This document shows positions 28,537-39,879 of a stretch of DNA of 64,000 nt, piece by piece (the stretch's first letter is position 1; each line of letters opens with the position of its first letter). The position numbers and the translations under genes are program-made. The notes under the pieces are model-generated. The model did no database searches and was not told where the DNA came from. It saw only the letters and a program-made list of their open reading frames with translations. Source of the stretch: an uncultured Rhizobium sp. GTDB lineage: Bacteria > Pseudomonadota > Alphaproteobacteria > Rhizobiales > Rhizobiaceae. The stretch covers positions 124,001-188,000 of the forward strand of contig CAMFIE010000002.1 of assembly GCA_945952315.1 (NCBI GenBank), given 5' to 3'.

Positions 28537-31359
28537 ATGACTGCACGCGCGGCTGACATGCCCGAGACCCGACCGTCAGGCCTTATCGATGGCGCGGGCC
28601 TGATGAAGGCGATGGCGCTGATCGCGAGCACGCACGCGGAAAGTGCGGCAGGCAAGCGGCAGGCGCTTCTGACGCTGCTGAAGAAGGTCAAGGCCGAAGG
28701 GCTTGCCGAGGCGCGCCGTCGGCTGGATGCGGATCGGCTTGGCATCGTCTGCGCCCGCCAGATTTCCGAGATGATGGACGAAATCATCACCGCACTCCAT
28801 CATTTCGCCGTCAACCATGTCTTCGGGGCCGGGCAGGCAACTGCCGAAACGCATATCGGGGTGATGGCGGTCGGCGGCTATGGACGCGGCACGCTTGCGC
28901 CGGGTTCGGATATCGACCTTCTCTTCCTGCTGCCGCAAAAAAGCGCGCCCTGGAACGCACCGGCCATCGAATTCATGCTGCTGATTCTCTGGGATCTCGG
29001 CTACAAGGTCGGCCATGCCGCGCGCACGGTTGAGCAATGCCTGGTGAGCGCCAAGGCGGACATGACCATCCGCACGGCCATTCTCGAGGCGCGGCACATC
29101 TGCGGGTCGCAGGAGCTTGCGACCCTGCTTGCCAACCGGTTCGACTGGGAAGTCGTGCTGAATACCGGGGCGGAATTCGTGGCCGCCAAGCTTGAGGAGC
29201 GTGACGAGCGGCACCGCAAGTCCGGCGATACGCGCTATCTGGTCGAGCCCAATGTCAAGGAAGGCAAGGGGGGCTTGCGCGATCTGCACACGCTGTTCTG
29301 GATTTCCAAATATTATTACCGGGTGAAGGATCCGGCGGAACTCGTAAAGCTCGGGGTTCTTTCGCGGCATGAATGGCAGCTTTTCCAGAAGGCCGAGGAT
29401 TTCCTCTGGTCGGTGCGCTGCTTCCTGCATTTCCTGACCGGCAAGGCCGAGGAGCGGCTCTCCTTCGACGTGCAGCGGGAAATTGCCCAGAGCCTCGGCT
29501 ATCAGCCGCGCCCAGGCCTGTCCTATGTCGAGCGCTTCATGAAGCATTATTTCCTTGTCGCCAAGGATGTGGGTGATCTGACCCGCATCTTCTGTGCCGC
29601 GCTGGAAGACCAGCAGGCCAAGGCGACGCCCGGAATTACCGGCATGATCCGCCGCTTTTCCAACCGCACCCGCAAGCTCGCCGGCACGCTGGATTTCGTC
29701 GTCGACCGCGGGCGGATCACGGTTGCCGGGCCGGATGTGTTCAGGAAGGACCCGGTCAACATCATCCGGCTCTTCCACATGGCCGATATCAACAAGCTGG
29801 AATTCCATCCCGATGCGCTCAAAAGGGTGACCCGATCGCTCTCGCTCATCACCCATGATCTTCGGGAGAACGAGGAAGCGAACCGGCTGTTTCTCTCGAT
29901 CGTTACCTCCAAGCGCGACCCGGCGCTGATCCTGAGGCGGATGAACGAGGCGGGCGTGCTTGGTCGCTTCATTCCCGATTTCGGCAAGATCGTCTCGATG
30001 ATGCAGTTCAACATGTATCATCACTATACGGTGGACGAGCATCTCCTGCGCTCGCTGGATGTGCTGGCGGAGGTGGATCAGGGCCGTTCTGCGGAGCTGC
30101 ATCCGCTTGCGGCCTCCGTGATGCCCGGCATTTCAGACCGCGAGGCGCTGTTCGTCGCCGTGCTGTTCCATGATATTGCCAAGGGTCGGCAGGAGGATCA
30201 CTCGATTGCCGGGGCCAAGGTCGCGCGCAAGCTCTGCCCGCGTCTCGGGCTCACCGCGCGTCAGACGGAGCTGGTCGCCTGGCTGATCGAGGAACATCTT
30301 CTGATGTCCATGGTTGCGCAGACCCGTGACCTCAACGACCGCAAGACGATCACCGACTTTGCCGAGCGCGTGCAATCGCTCGAACGGCTGAAGCTTTTGC
30401 TGATCCTGACCGTCTGCGATATCCGTGCCGTCGGGCCCGGTGTGTGGAACGGCTGGAAGGGCCAGCTTCTGCGCACGCTCTATTACGAAACCGAGCTGCT
30501 GCTTTCCGGTGGTTTTTCGGAGCTTTCGCGCAAGGAGCGCACCGAACAGGCGCAGCAGGCGCTTGCCGATGCGCTGGTCGACTGGTCGCAGAAGGACCGC
30601 AAGCATTATTCGCGGCTGCATTACCAGAATTATCTTCTCTCCGTCCCGCTCGAGGATCAGGTGCGGCATGCCCAGTTCATCCGCAATGCGGACAAGGCGG
30701 GCGAGGCACTTGCCACGATGGTACGCACGCACTCCTTCCATGCGATCACCGAAATCACCGTGCTGTCGCCGGACCATCCGCGCCTTCTGGCGGTGATCAC
30801 CGGCGCCTGCGCGGCGGCGGGGGCGAATATTGCGGATGCAGAAATTTTCACGACCTCGGACGGGCGCGCGCTCGACACGATCCATATCAACCGCGCCTTC
30901 GACAAGGACGAGGACGAGATGCGCCGTGCCGCGACCATCGGCAAGATGATCGAGGATGTGCTTTCGGGCCGCAAATGGCTGCCGGAAGTGATTGCGACGC
31001 GCACCAAAGGCCGCAAGAAGCACCGCGCCTTCACCGTTCAGCCGGTGGTGACGATCTCGAACTCGCTGTCCAACAAGTTCACGGTGATCGAGGTGGAATG
31101 CCTTGATCGCACCGGTCTCTTGTCGGAAATCACCGGGGCGCTTGCGGATCTTTCGCTCGACATCGCCTCGGCACGCATCACCACCTTCGGCGAAAAGGTC
31201 ATCGACACGTTCTATGTCAGCGACCTCGTCGGCCAGAAGATCACCAATGACAATCGCAGCGCCGCGATTGTGGCGCGCCTCAAATCCGTCATAACGGAAA
31301 GCGAGGGTCCGGCACCGCAGGCGGCAATATCGGAAAAGAAGGCCAGGAGCGAAGCATGA
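28537..31359 (+). CDS. glnD: Bifunctional uridylyltransferase / uridylyl-removing enzyme GlnD
   Basis: A 940-residue sensor of nitrogen status that uridylylates PII proteins when glutamine is low and de-uridylylates them when it is high. The nucleotidyltransferase motif is [19 protein letters not shown]; the HD hydrolase has [11 protein letters not shown]; two C-terminal ACT domains (about 730-810 and 845-920) bind glutamine. The stop overlaps the murJ start as ATGA (31356-31359). Together with rpoN and ptsN the window holds three nitrogen-control genes. Confidence 0.97.
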   Translation: MTARAADMPETRPSGLIDGAGLMKAMALIASTHAESAAGKRQALLTLLKKVKAEGLAEARRRLDADRLGIVCARQISEMMDEIITALHHFAVNHVFGAGQATAETHIGVMAVGGYGRGTLAPGSDIDLLFLLPQKSAPWNAPAIEFMLLILWDLGYKVGHAARTVEQCLVSAKADMTIRTAILEARHICGSQELATLLANRFDWEVVLNTGAEFVAAKLEERDERHRKSGDTRYLVEPNVKEGKGGLRDLHTLFWISKYYYRVKDPAELVKLGVLSRHEWQLFQKAEDFLWSVRCFLHFLTGKAEERLSFDVQREIAQSLGYQPRPGLSYVERFMKHYFLVAKDVGDLTRIFCAALEDQQAKATPGITGMIRRFSNRTRKLAGTLDFVVDRGRITVAGPDVFRKDPVNIIRLFHMADINKLEFHPDALKRVTRSLSLITHDLRENEEANRLFLSIVTSKRDPALILRRMNEAGVLGRFIPDFGKIVSMMQFNMYHHYTVDEHLLRSLDVLAEVDQGRSAELHPLAASVMPGISDREALFVAVLFHDIAKGRQEDHSIAGAKVARKLCPRLGLTARQTELVAWLIEEHLLMSMVAQTRDLNDRKTITDFAERVQSLERLKLLLILTVCDIRAVGPGVWNGWKGQLLRTLYYETELLLSGGFSELSRKERTEQAQQALADALVDWSQKDRKHYSRLHYQNYLLSVPLEDQVRHAQFIRNADKAGEALATMVRTHSFHAITEITVLSPDHPRLLAVITGACAAAGANIADAEIFTTSDGRALDTIHINRAFDKDEDEMRRAATIGKMIEDVLSGRKWLPEVIATRTKGRKKHRAFTVQPVVTISNSLSNKFTVIEVECLDRTGLLSEITGALADLSLDIASARITTFGEKVIDTFYVSDLVGQKITNDNRSAAIVARLKSVITESEGPAPQAAISEKKARSEA

Positions 31360-32951
31360 GTCTGGTCCGCAAGTTTGCGACCGTCGGGGGAGCCACCCTT
31401 GGCAGCCGCGTCATGGGCTTTGCCCGCGAAACCCTGATGGCGGCAGCGCTCGGCACCGGCCCGATGGCCGAAGCCTTTCTGGTGGCTTTCAAGTTTCCGA
31501 ACCTGTTCCGGCGGCTTTTTGCCGAAGGCGCCTTCAACGCCGCCTTCGTGCCGCTCTTTGCCCGCGAGATCGAAAGCGGGGGCATGGACGGGGCAAAGCG
31601 CTTTTCGGAAGAAGTCTTCGGCGTCCTCTTCACGGTGCTTCTGTCGCTGACCGTCGTGATGGAACTCGCCATGCCCTGGCTGACAAGGCTGGTGATTGCG
31701 CCGGGCTTCACGGGTGAAAAATTCGATGTGACCGTTCGGCTTGCGGCGATCATGTTTCCCTATCTCGCCTGCATGTCGCTGACGGCGATGCTGTCTGGCA
31801 TGCTCAATTCGCTGCACCACTATCTGGCCGCCTCGATTGCGCCGATCTTCTTCAATCTCGCGATGATCTTGGCCCTTGGCTATGGCATGTGGGTGGGGGC
31901 GGAGGCGGTCGAAATCGCCTATGATCTTTCCTATGCGGTGCTGATTGCCGGTATCCTGCAGATGCTGGTGCTCTATGTCGGCGTGCGCTTTGCCGGCATG
32001 TCTATCGGGTTTCATCGCCCGCGGCTGACGCCGAATGTGAAACGCCTGCTGGTACTGGCGCTTCCGGCGGCGGTGACGGGCGGGGTCACGCAGATCAATC
32101 TCTTCATCGGGCAGGCGATTGCCTCGTTCAAGGCCGGGGCGGTGGCGTCTCTCATGTATGCCGACCGCATCTATCAGCTGCCGCTCGGCGTCGTGGGTGT
32201 TGCCGTTGGCGTCGTGCTTCTGCCGGAGCTTTCCCGCGCGCTGAAGGGCGGGCATCTGAAGGAAGCCGATACGCTGCAGAACCGCTCGATCGAGTTCGTG
32301 CTGTTTCTCACACTGCCCGCAACGGCTGGCATCTTTGCGCTCTCGCCGGAAATCATCCGGCTGGTCTATGAGCGCGGGGCCTTCTCGGCGGACGCGACCG
32401 GAACCGTCGCCGCCGTGCTCGCCCTTTTCGGCTTCGGCTTGCCCGGTTTCGTACTCAACAAGGCGCTTACGCCGGGCTTCTTTGCCCGCGAGGATACGAA
32501 AACCCCGATGCGCTTCACCATGATCGCGGTGGTGGTGAATACGGGTCTTTCGATCCTGCTTTTCCCCTTCTTCGAGGAACGCGGCATTGCCGCCGCCGAA
32601 TCGATTGCCGGTTGGGTCTCCACCATCCTGCTGTTCGTTACACTGACCCGTCGCGGGCATCTGACGGTCGAGCGCGCGCTGGTGATCCGGGCTGTGAAAG
32701 TGGTGATTGCGTCCGTGGTGATGGCGGTTGCCGCTCGTCTTATGGCGATGCACTTTGCCGATGCGCTGCATTCCGGCGTCCCGGCGCTGAAGCAGGCCGC
32801 CGTGCTCGGTCCGATCATCCTCGCCTCGCTTGTGGTCTATCTGGCCGTCGTCTTTGTGATTGGCGGCGCGGATATCGGCATGCTGAGACGCAACATGAAA
32901 CGCAAGGCCAAGGCAAAGCCGCAGCCGGAGCCGGAACAGAACGATGACTGA
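31356..32951 (+). CDS. murJ: Lipid II flippase MurJ (MviN)
   Basis: A 531-residue polytopic inner-membrane protein (about 13-14 helices) of the MOP superfamily that flips lipid II for peptidoglycan synthesis. It starts [25 protein letters not shown], the family N-terminus, and includes [24 protein letters not shown], a strong MviN signature. The tail is basic ([14 protein letters not shown]). Translation is coupled to glnD by ATGA, and its last 8 nt overlap the next gene. Confidence 0.96.
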   Translation: MSLVRKFATVGGATLGSRVMGFARETLMAAALGTGPMAEAFLVAFKFPNLFRRLFAEGAFNAAFVPLFAREIESGGMDGAKRFSEEVFGVLFTVLLSLTVVMELAMPWLTRLVIAPGFTGEKFDVTVRLAAIMFPYLACMSLTAMLSGMLNSLHHYLAASIAPIFFNLAMILALGYGMWVGAEAVEIAYDLSYAVLIAGILQMLVLYVGVRFAGMSIGFHRPRLTPNVKRLLVLALPAAVTGGVTQINLFIGQAIASFKAGAVASLMYADRIYQLPLGVVGVAVGVVLLPELSRALKGGHLKEADTLQNRSIEFVLFLTLPATAGIFALSPEIIRLVYERGAFSADATGTVAAVLALFGFGLPGFVLNKALTPGFFAREDTKTPMRFTMIAVVVNTGLSILLFPFFEERGIAAAESIAGWVSTILLFVTLTRRGHLTVERALVIRAVKVVIASVVMAVAARLMAMHFADALHSGVPALKQAAVLGPIILASLVVYLAVVFVIGGADIGMLRRNMKRKAKAKPQPEPEQNDD

Positions 32952-33363
32952 GCCGCTCACCATGCGCCTGTCTCTGGTCACGCTGGTGGTCGATGATTAT
33001 GACCGGGCGATTGACTTTTATTGCAGGCGCCTCGGTTTTCACCTCGCTGAGGATACAGCCCTTTCCGAGAGCAAGCGCTGGGTCGTGGTGAAACCGCAAC
33101 CGGATGCCACCATGGGACTTCTGCTGGCGCAGGCGGATGGTGAAGACCAGAAGGCGGCAATCGGAAACCAGACCGGCGGCCGGGTCGGCTTCTTCCTCGA
33201 TGTCAGCGATTTTCCGGCTGCCCACAACCGCATGCGCGCGGCGGGCGTCCTGTTCGAGGAAGAGCCGCGACACGAGCCTTATGGCACGGTTGCGGTGTTT
33301 CGCGATCTCTATGGCAATCGCTGGGACCTGATCGGACCAGCCAGGACCGGCAATCCCGGATAA
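32944..33363 (+). CDS. VOC (glyoxalase/dioxygenase) superfamily protein
   Basis: A 139-residue protein of the vicinal-oxygen-chelate fold: LSLVTLVVDDYDRAIDFYCRRLGFHLAED at the N-terminus and VAVFRDLYGNRWDLI at the C-terminus form the paired beta-alpha-beta modules. The usual N-terminal metal-binding His is missing from LVTLVVDD, so a classical glyoxalase I activity is unlikely. Function unknown. It overlaps murJ by 8 nt and precedes trpS by about 100 nt. Confidence 0.8.
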   Translation: MTEPLTMRLSLVTLVVDDYDRAIDFYCRRLGFHLAEDTALSESKRWVVVKPQPDATMGLLLAQADGEDQKAAIGNQTGGRVGFFLDVSDFPAAHNRMRAAGVLFEEEPRHEPYGTVAVFRDLYGNRWDLIGPARTGNPG

Positions 33364-33467
33364 GCCGGTTCCGGAATGGCTTGATCGGGAACCCGCATGC
33401 CTATATGCGCATTCCCACCTGAAACCTGAACCAGCAGGCCTTCCAACCGCCTGCCATGAGGACGACC

Positions 33468-34532
33468 ATGAACGCTTTCCAGCCGCTGGTATTTTCCGGC
33501 GTACAGCCAACCGGCAATCTCCATCTCGGCAACTATCTCGGCGCGATCCGCAAATTCGTGGCGCTGCAGGAAAACAACGACTGCATCTATTGCGTGGTCG
33601 ACCTGCATGCGATCACCGCCCAGCTCGTGCATGATGATCTGCGCGGACAGATCCGCTCGATTGCGGCGGCCTTCATCGCCTCGGGCATCGATCCGGTGAA
33701 GCATATCGTCTTCAACCAGTCCGCCGTGCCGCAGCATGCAGAACTTGCCTGGGTATTCAATTGCGTCGCCCGCATCGGCTGGATGAATCGCATGACCCAG
33801 TTCAAGGACAAGGCAGGCAAGGACCGCGAGAATGCCTCGCTTGGCCTGCTTGCCTATCCGAGCCTGATGGCGGCCGATATTCTTGTCTATCGCGCAACCC
33901 ATGTGCCTGTCGGCGATGACCAGAAGCAGCATCTGGAGCTGGCGCGTGATATCGCCCAGAAATTCAACATCGATTATCAGGAGCGAATCCGCGCCATGGG
34001 CGAGGGGGTCGACATGGTGGTGGGCGAGGAGCCGATCCACGGCTATTTCCCGCTGGTCGAGCCGCTGATCGATGGTCCTGCACCGCGGGTGATGAGCCTG
34101 CGTGACGGCACCAAGAAAATGTCGAAATCCGATCCGTCCGATCTGTCGCGCATCAACCTGATGGATGACGAGGACACGATCCTGAAGAAGATCCGCAAGG
34201 CCAAGACCGATCCGGACGCGCTGCCGAGCGAGACGGATGGTCTGGCCGGACGTCCGGAAGCGGACAATCTCGTCGGCATCTATGCCGCCCTGTCCGACCG
34301 GTCGAAGGCGGATGTGCTTGCCGAATTCGGTGGCCGCCAGTTCTCCGAGTTCAAGCCGGCGCTTGCTGATCTCGCGATTTCGGTTCTTGCCCCGATCACG
34401 GCCGAGATGCGCCGCCTGATGGATGATACCAGCCATATCGACGCGATCCTGAAGGATGGCGGCGAGCGGGCAGGCGCACGCGCCGAAAAAGTGATGAATG
34501 ACGTGCGCGACATTATCGGTTTCCTGCGTTAA
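33468..34532 (+). CDS. trpS: Tryptophan--tRNA ligase
   Basis: A 354-residue class I aminoacyl-tRNA synthetase. The HIGH-type motif is [11 protein letters not shown] and the KMSKS motif is [26 protein letters not shown] is the family N-terminus. ATG 33468 has GAGGA at good distance; an ATG four codons upstream has no site. A strong hairpin (34538-34573) lies right after the stop codon. Confidence 0.97.
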   Translation: MNAFQPLVFSGVQPTGNLHLGNYLGAIRKFVALQENNDCIYCVVDLHAITAQLVHDDLRGQIRSIAAAFIASGIDPVKHIVFNQSAVPQHAELAWVFNCVARIGWMNRMTQFKDKAGKDRENASLGLLAYPSLMAADILVYRATHVPVGDDQKQHLELARDIAQKFNIDYQERIRAMGEGVDMVVGEEPIHGYFPLVEPLIDGPAPRVMSLRDGTKKMSKSDPSDLSRINLMDDEDTILKKIRKAKTDPDALPSETDGLAGRPEADNLVGIYAALSDRSKADVLAEFGGRQFSEFKPALADLAISVLAPITAEMRRLMDDTSHIDAILKDGGERAGARAEKVMNDVRDIIGFLR

Positions 34533-34537
34533 AAGAA

Positions 34538-34573
34538 CCGGGTGGCGGCAATGCGACAGTTGCCGCCGCCCGG
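34538..34573 (+). terminator. Long hairpin after trpS (possible terminator without T-run)
   Basis: A 14-bp stem (34538-34551 with 34560-34573, one G-T pair) closes an 8-nt loop directly after the trpS stop. It lacks a downstream T-run, so it may work as a terminator only weakly, or protect the trpS transcript 3' end. Confidence 0.5.
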
Positions 34574-34612
34574 CAGGCATCGCCACGGGTCAAGGAAGGG
34601 GCAGGAAGCATC

Positions 34613-35104
34613 ATGGTTTCAAAACGTCTCTCACGGCTTGAAGGGCACCGGCGCAAGTTTCTGGCGGTCATCGATGGCACGCCGGAATGCCAGCGGGCTG
34701 TCCATTATGCGGGCCGCCGCGCCAAAAACTCCAATGGCGGCCTGGTGCTGCTCTATGTGATCCCGGACGCAGATTTCTCGCAGTGGATCGGCGTCGAGGC
34801 GATCATGCGGGCCGAAGCGCGCGAAGAGGCCGAGGCCGCGATGGCCAAGACCGCCCAGACGGTGCGCGAGACCATTGGTCTCGAGCCGGAAGTGGCGATC
34901 CGCGAGGGCAGCGTTACCGACCAGATCCACGCGCTGATCGAGGACGATCGCGATATCGCCATTCTGGTTCTGGCGGCAGGTTCGGCAAAGGACGGGCCAG
35001 GCCCGCTGATTGCTTCGATTGCGGGCAGAAGTGCCGCTTTCCCGATCCCGGTAACCGTGCTTCCGGACAATCTGAGCAACGAGGATATCGACGCGCTCTG
35101 CTGA
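34613..35104 (+). CDS. Universal stress protein (UspA family)
   Basis: A 163-residue cytosolic protein of the Usp fold. The N-terminal strand KFLAVIDGTPECQRAVHYA has the conserved Asp, and the C-terminal ATP-loop equivalent LAAGSAKDGPGPLIASIAG differs from the strict G-2X-G-9X-G(S/T) pattern, so ATP binding is uncertain. The specific stress is unknown. It lies between trpS and the Fe-S carrier gene and has its own leader of about 80 nt. Confidence 0.85.
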   Translation: MVSKRLSRLEGHRRKFLAVIDGTPECQRAVHYAGRRAKNSNGGLVLLYVIPDADFSQWIGVEAIMRAEAREEAEAAMAKTAQTVRETIGLEPEVAIREGSVTDQIHALIEDDRDIAILVLAAGSAKDGPGPLIASIAGRSAAFPIPVTVLPDNLSNEDIDALC

Positions 35105-35226
35105 GGGCGGCCCGATGCCGGAACCTTCGGTCGCAGGCCAGGTTTCAGACTTGTAAGCGCCCTCGAAAGACCCTATGTCATTTCGAACCGTTCTAAACAG
35201 TCGTCCGCAAGGCGGAGGAGAAAGCC

Positions 35227-35793
35227 ATGTTCATCCAGACCGAAGCCACTCCCAATCCGGCCACGTTGAAGTTTCTTCCGGGCAAGGTCGTGCTGGAGGA
35301 TGGAACGGCGGATTTCCGCGACGCGGAAGAGGCGGATGCCTCGCCGCTCGCAACGGCATTGTTCGGCGTTCCGGGGGTAACCGGCGTTTTCTTCGGCTAT
35401 GATTTCATCACCGTCACCAAGGGTGACAAGGAATGGCAGCACCTGAAGCCCGCGATCCTCGGCACGATCATGGAGCATTTCATGTCCGGCGCGCCGGTGA
35501 TGAAGGGGGCGTCTCCCGCCTCCGGCAATGCCGATCAGGGCGAGGAATTCTACGAGCCGGGTGATGAGGCCATCGTGCGCACCATCAAGGAACTGCTGGA
35601 CAGCCGCGTGCGTCCGGCCGTCGCGCAGGACGGCGGCGACATCACCTTCAAGGGCTTCAAGGGCGGCAAGGTGTTTCTCAACATGAAGGGTGCCTGCGCA
35701 GGCTGCCCGTCCTCCACCGCCACGCTGAAGCACGGGGTGCAGAACCTGCTTCGCCATTTCATTCCCGAAGTGCAGGAAGTCGAGGCGGTCTGA
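35227..35793 (+). CDS. NfuA-like iron-sulfur cluster carrier (Nfu N-terminal + NifU C-terminal domains)
   Basis: A 188-residue Fe-S scaffold/carrier. Residues about 1-90 are the Nfu_N domain (MFIQTEATPNPATLKFLPGK), and residues about 110-185 the NifU-like thioredoxin-fold domain with the cluster-binding CxxC in GACAGCPSSTATLKHGVQN. This layout is the mitochondrial NFU1/alphaproteobacterial type rather than the E. coli NfuA type. An AGGCGGAGG site precedes the ATG. Clients may include MiaB and HemW in this window, by analogy only. Confidence 0.92.
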   Translation: MFIQTEATPNPATLKFLPGKVVLEDGTADFRDAEEADASPLATALFGVPGVTGVFFGYDFITVTKGDKEWQHLKPAILGTIMEHFMSGAPVMKGASPASGNADQGEEFYEPGDEAIVRTIKELLDSRVRPAVAQDGGDITFKGFKGGKVFLNMKGACAGCPSSTATLKHGVQNLLRHFIPEVQEVEAV

Positions 35794-35818
35794 CCGTCTG
35801 ACAGGCCGGAGAGTTCCG

Positions 35819-36475
35819 ATGATCGTTCTCGCGCTGGATACGGCGGGCGTCTGGTGTTCCGCCGCGCTTTATGACGGTGCCCGCGATCTCGTGCTTGCCG
35901 AACGCTCCGAAGAGATTGGCAAAGGTCATGCCGAGCGGCTGATGGGCATGGTGGATGCGGTTCTGGACGAGGCTGGCCTGCCACTCCAGTCGGTTGAACG
36001 CATCGGCGTGACGATTGGCCCGGGTTCCTTCACCGGCATCCGCACCGGCGTTGCGGCAGCGCGCGGGCTGGGGCTCGCGCTGGGCGTGCCGACAGCCGGT
36101 GTGACCACACTTCAGATCCTCGCCGCAGCCGCAGCAACCGATCATCCCGGTAAAGCGATCCTTGCCGCCATCGACGCCAAGCGTGGCGAAATCTATGCGC
36201 AGGTCTTTGGACCGGATATGGAACCAGTGAGCGACGCGATGGCCATCGATCTGGAAGCCGCAAGGGCGCTTGCGGCAGAGCATCAGGCGCATGTGACCGG
36301 CTCGGCGAAAGCATTGATCGAGGGTTTGGAAGCGTCAGCCGCGCCTGACCATTTTCCGGCAGGCCTTGCGGCGCGTCTGGTTCACGGGTTAAACAATCCG
36401 GAGAAGCCGAAACCTCTTTATCTGCGCGCGCCCGATGCCAAGCCACAAGCCGGGTTCGCCATCTCCCGGATCTGA
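35819..36475 (+). CDS. tsaB: tRNA threonylcarbamoyladenosine biosynthesis protein TsaB
   Basis: A 218-residue partner of TsaD and TsaE in t6A37 modification of tRNA. It has the ASKHA fold with ILALDTAGVWCSAALYDG and the signature GPGSFTGIRTGVAAARGLGLA. It is followed after 3 nt by rimI, the common tsaB-rimI pair. Confidence 0.94.
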   Translation: MIVLALDTAGVWCSAALYDGARDLVLAERSEEIGKGHAERLMGMVDAVLDEAGLPLQSVERIGVTIGPGSFTGIRTGVAAARGLGLALGVPTAGVTTLQILAAAAATDHPGKAILAAIDAKRGEIYAQVFGPDMEPVSDAMAIDLEAARALAAEHQAHVTGSAKALIEGLEASAAPDHFPAGLAARLVHGLNNPEKPKPLYLRAPDAKPQAGFAISRI

Positions 36476-36478
36476 CCC

Positions 36479-36973
36479 GTGCTGGATGCCTATCTGAACC
36501 GCAAGCCTGAATTTGAAATCCTTCCGATCAGCGCGCAGGATTGCGTTTCCATGTCGGCGCTGCATGGCGAACGCTTCGCCAAGGGCTGGGGAGACGGAGA
36601 GTTTCACAGCCTTCTATCGCAGAAGAATGTGTTCGGCTATGCCGCCCGCCAGACGAAAGGCTTCTTCAAGCCGCCGCTTTCAGGCTTCGTTCTGGCGCGC
36701 GAGGCCGCGGGCGAAGCGGAAATCCTGACGATTGCGGTGAGCTCAAAACTCCCTCGCAGCGGCCTTGGCTGGCGGCTGATGCAGGCGGTGATGCGCGAGG
36801 CCGGAACACGCGGCGGCACGAGCCTTTTCCTGGAAGTGGATGATGGCAATCAGGCAGCCCTTGGCCTTTATCGCAAACTCGGATTTGAAAAAGTCGGCGA
36901 GCGCCCTTCCTATTATGTCGCGCCGGATGGCTCGCGCAGCACGGCGCTTGTCATGCGACGTGATCTTCGCTAA
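36479..36973 (+). CDS. rimI: Ribosomal protein S18-alanine N-acetyltransferase RimI
   Basis: A 164-residue GNAT enzyme that acetylates N-termini (S18 in enterics). It contains LHGERFAKGWGDGEFHSLL and the acetyl-CoA loop RSGLGWRLM, followed by LEVDDGNQAALGLYRKLGFEKVGERPSYY, typical of RimI. The start is GTG 36479, 3 nt after tsaB. Substrate in this species is inferred from family and context. Confidence 0.9.
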   Translation: MLDAYLNRKPEFEILPISAQDCVSMSALHGERFAKGWGDGEFHSLLSQKNVFGYAARQTKGFFKPPLSGFVLAREAAGEAEILTIAVSSKLPRSGLGWRLMQAVMREAGTRGGTSLFLEVDDGNQAALGLYRKLGFEKVGERPSYYVAPDGSRSTALVMRRDLR

Positions 36974-36986
36974 TCCATTTAAGTTG

Positions 36987-36999
36987 TTGTTTATAACAA
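36987..36999. promoter_or_regulatory. 13-bp palindrome upstream of the Fur-family gene
   Basis: TTGTTTATAACAA is a perfect palindrome (TTGTT-TAT-AACAA) 45 nt before the Fur-family ATG, and it contains a TTATAA hexamer that could be a -10 element. It is a good position for an autoregulatory operator, but it does not match the iron- or manganese-response motifs I remember for rhizobia. Confidence 0.4.
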
Positions 37000-37043
37000 A
37001 AAACCGATGAGAAATCCTCCAGAGGAAGCCCGGGGCCAGCAGG

Positions 37044-37472
37044 ATGGGTGATCTTTCCAAGACGCTAGAGGAGCTTTGCGCCGTGCGTGGCCTGCGCATG
37101 ACCGGCCAGCGTCGGGTGATCGCGCGCATCCTGGATGAGTCCGCCGATCATCCGGATGTGGAGGAGCTTTACCGCCGGGCGAATGCGCTCGACCCCCGCA
37201 TTTCGATTTCCACCGTCTATCGCACCGTGAAGCTGCTCGAGGATACGGGCATCATTGCCCGCCATGAATTCCGCGATGGCCGCGCCCGTTACGAAACCGT
37301 GCCGGACGAGCATCACGATCATCTGATCGATCTCAAGAGCGGCCGGGTCATCGAGTTCCATTCGCCGGAAATCGAGGCGCTGCAGGAGCGCATCGCCCGC
37401 GAGCTTGGCTTCCGGCTGGTGGATCACCGGCTGGAACTCTACGGAGTGCCGCTCAAGAAGGACGAGCACTGA
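37044..37472 (+). CDS. Fur-family metalloregulator (Fur/Mur type)
   Basis: A 142-residue winged-helix repressor. The DNA-binding domain has GLRMTGQRRVIARILDES and ISISTVYRTVKLLEDTG; the metal site includes HHDHLIDLKSGRVIEF, the Fur HHDH motif. In rhizobia many Fur homologues respond to manganese (Mur) or heme (Irr). This sequence has no Irr heme-regulatory motif, so Fur/Mur is the best class, with the metal unassigned. Its stop is 1 nt before the olsA start, implying co-transcription. Confidence 0.9.
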   Translation: MGDLSKTLEELCAVRGLRMTGQRRVIARILDESADHPDVEELYRRANALDPRISISTVYRTVKLLEDTGIIARHEFRDGRARYETVPDEHHDHLIDLKSGRVIEFHSPEIEALQERIARELGFRLVDHRLELYGVPLKKDEH

Positions 37473-37473
37473 C

Positions 37474-38298
37474 GTGAGCGACAAGCGCCGTGGTTTTTCT
37501 CTCTCCTACGGCTTTCGCATCGCCGCGGTTGCGACGGGACTGTTCCTTGTCACCCTTGCATTGCTTCCGCTTCATCTTTTCTGCCTCGCCTTCCATATTC
37601 GCCTGTGGCGACGCATCCCGCGCCTCTGGCACCGCGCGGCCTGCTTTCTCATCGGCATTCGCATTCATGTGCACGGTGAACTGCTGCAACGCCGACCGCT
37701 GATGATAGCGGCCAATCACAGTTCCTGGAAGGACATCATCGTTCTCGGCGCGATTGCCGATGTCGTTTACATTTCCAAGGCAGAGGTAAAGGCCTGGCCG
37801 ATACTCGGCACGCTTGCCCGGTTGCAGAGAACCATTTTCGTGGTGCGCGAGGAGCGGCGGAAAGCGGGGAGGCAGGTGAACGAAATCGCCGAACGGCTCG
37901 TCGGCGGCGAGATTGTCGTGCTGTTTCCGGAGGGAACCACTTCGGACGGCAATCGCCTCTTCCCGATCAAGTCATCGCTGTTCGGGGCTGCAGTTTCGGC
38001 AGTCGATCGCAGTCCCGATGGCAAGGTCTATGTGCAGCCGGTTGCGATTGCCTATACCGGTATTCGCGGCGTGCCGATGGGACGCTACTATCGCTCGGTG
38101 GCGGCATGGCCCGGCGATGTCGAGCTGATGCCGCATCTGAAGGGCGTGATCCGGGCCGGTGCGATCGAGGTGGACGTGAGCTTCGGCGAGCCGGTGGAAT
38201 TCGAGAAGGGATCGAACCGCAAACAGCTGAGCGCCCTGATCGAGGAGCGCATCCGGCAGATGCTGTCCGAAAGCCTGCGTGGCCACCGGCGCTTCTAG
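37474..38298 (+). CDS. olsA: Lyso-ornithine lipid O-acyltransferase OlsA (PlsC family)
   Basis: A 274-residue inner-membrane acyltransferase. The catalytic NHxxxxD motif is NHSSWKD (His82, Asp87) and the substrate motif is FPEGTTSDG. One or two N-terminal helices anchor it. The PlsC fold could also mean 1-acylglycerol-3-phosphate acyltransferase; the position between a Fur-family gene and miaB, as I recall for S. meliloti olsA, supports the second acylation of ornithine lipids after OlsB. The start is GTG 37474, which follows the fur-type stop after 1 nt. Confidence 0.82.
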   Translation: MSDKRRGFSLSYGFRIAAVATGLFLVTLALLPLHLFCLAFHIRLWRRIPRLWHRAACFLIGIRIHVHGELLQRRPLMIAANHSSWKDIIVLGAIADVVYISKAEVKAWPILGTLARLQRTIFVVREERRKAGRQVNEIAERLVGGEIVVLFPEGTTSDGNRLFPIKSSLFGAAVSAVDRSPDGKVYVQPVAIAYTGIRGVPMGRYYRSVAAWPGDVELMPHLKGVIRAGAIEVDVSFGEPVEFEKGSNRKQLSALIEERIRQMLSESLRGHRRF

Positions 38299-38342
38299 AT
38301 ATCGTCTTTTCAAGGCCCGCAAAAATCACTACATAACGGCCC

Positions 38343-39737
<1,395 letters not shown>

Positions 39738-39879
39738 TCCTTGCGCCGGACTGAACCGGAAAGGCCCGCGCCATGCTGCGGGCGCGAAAGCCTGTTGAGC
39801 GCGAATTCTTGTCGCTTCACAAATCATCCCGGAAGGACTACGCTTTTGAATACGAACAACGCATCGGGAGCCTGATCGC

